Positions 16,083 through 16,168 of a DNA stretch of 16,168 bases are shown here, piece after piece. The stretch spans positions 1 through 16,168 of the forward strand of contig WHUZ01000274.1 in NCBI GenBank assembly GCA_015179045.1, in the 5' to 3' direction. Below the pieces are notes generated by a model. The model was not told the origin of the DNA, searched no databases, and saw only the letters and a program-made list of their open reading frames with translations. Both the position numbers and the translations under genes were made by a program. This DNA is from Kalaharituber pfeilii. Lineage: Eukaryota > Ascomycota > Pezizomycetes > Pezizales > Pezizaceae. How positions within the stretch are numbered: the first letter of the stretch is position 1; the number at the start of each line of letters is the position of its first letter.

Positions 16083-16168
16083 CGCATAACCCCATCATCG
16101 ATTGGAAAAGAACACTATCCTATTGGCTTCCGGTTACTGTCAAGCCTTACTGGTTACCTACTAGGCAA
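16083..16168 (+). pseudogene. end of protease of element C, frame-shifted, cut by window edge
   Basis: CAT AAC CCC ATC ATC GAT TGG reads HNPIIDW, the canonical closing motif of Ty3/gypsy proteases, followed by KRT. It lies one base out of frame with the preceding protease ORF and continues to the window end, where RT should follow. Confidence 0.7.

Larger units (their letters stand above)
15439..16089 (+). pseudogene. protease (retropepsin) frame of element C
   Basis: An open frame of 216 codons lies in the -1 frame relative to the end of gag, with no start codon needed if it is reached by frameshifting. It begins with a low-complexity Ser/Ala/Pro linker (about 15514-15625), then a basic stretch KARKRRNKKNHFRH. 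The protease follows: LILSCVINDSIKSICIIDSG with an intact catalytic DSGA (about 15841-15855), SQFINQDL, and LGGWNMILVG, equivalent to the 'W-D-x-I-L-G' strand. The TAA at 16087-16089 reflects a one-base shift: the next frame reads HNPIIDWKRT (from about 16083), the usual end of Ty3/gypsy protease. The active site is intact but the domain is broken at its end. Confidence 0.85.
13498..16168 (+). mobile_element. Element C: Ty3/gypsy retrotransposon, 5' part (continues beyond window)
   Basis: A probable 5' LTR, a leader, gag and protease are present on the plus strand, with RT expected beyond position 16168. The gag and protease sequences differ from those of elements A and B, so this is a third family. 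It is less frameshifted than the other two: gag holds one frame from 14247 to about 15112, then a neighbouring frame to 15451. It still has eight nonsense codons, all at positions expected from C-to-T or G-to-A changes. Confidence 0.85.

Noticed and set aside
1..16168. tRNA or rRNA genes
   Set aside because: No cloverleaf-like sequence or conserved rRNA stretch was noticed on either strand by eye; a covariance-model scan was not possible.

Overview
This window looks like repeat-dominated nuclear DNA of a filamentous ascomycete fungus. The evidence is three different, decayed Ty3/gypsy LTR retrotransposons, at least one of them a chromodomain-bearing chromovirus. There is also a broken cellular-type gene with short introns of fungal style (GTATGT or GTAAGT donors, CTAAC-like branch points). 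In-frame stops almost always sit where a CAA, CAG, CGA or TGG codon would be expected, and duplicated stretches differ almost only by transitions. That pattern fits repeat-induced point mutation (RIP) or a similar cytosine-deamination process. The genus cannot be named from the sequence alone.

Layout. 1-4550: element A, a frameshifted Ty3/gypsy relic (gag, protease, reverse transcriptase, RNase H, integrase) with a polypurine tract and a well-defined 3' LTR (3812-4550, TGTTACG...CGTAACA). 4551-10103: element B, a nearly full-length chromovirus relic: gag with an intact CCHC knuckle, protease-like ORF, RT with intact YIDD, RNase H, integrase with all three DDE residues still encoded but in different frames, a GPY/F-type tail, a chromodomain and a probable 3' LTR (9466-10103). 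No 5' LTR for B is visible. 10104-13497: AT-rich DNA with a T30 tract, a tandemly duplicated exon-intron unit, and exons of a degenerate cellular-type gene region that I do not firmly recognise. 13498-16168: element C, starting with a probable 5' LTR that contains a 138-bp tandem duplication, followed by gag and protease. It runs off the window.

How the parts relate. The retroelement proteins would have worked together as Gag, PR, RT/RH and IN, but no element in the window is intact. The most interesting site is the gag-pol junction of element C. A canonical A AAA AAC heptamer sits directly before the gag stop, followed 7 nt later by an 8-bp perfect stem-loop, and the -1 frame opens straight into the protease. 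This is a textbook candidate for -1 programmed ribosomal frameshifting. Other points worth a second look are a fixed TATATAA-28-GTTAGAAG promoter architecture shared by two otherwise unlike LTRs, RIP-like loss of the zinc-knuckle cysteines in element C, and a cellular gene caught and mutated between retroelements.
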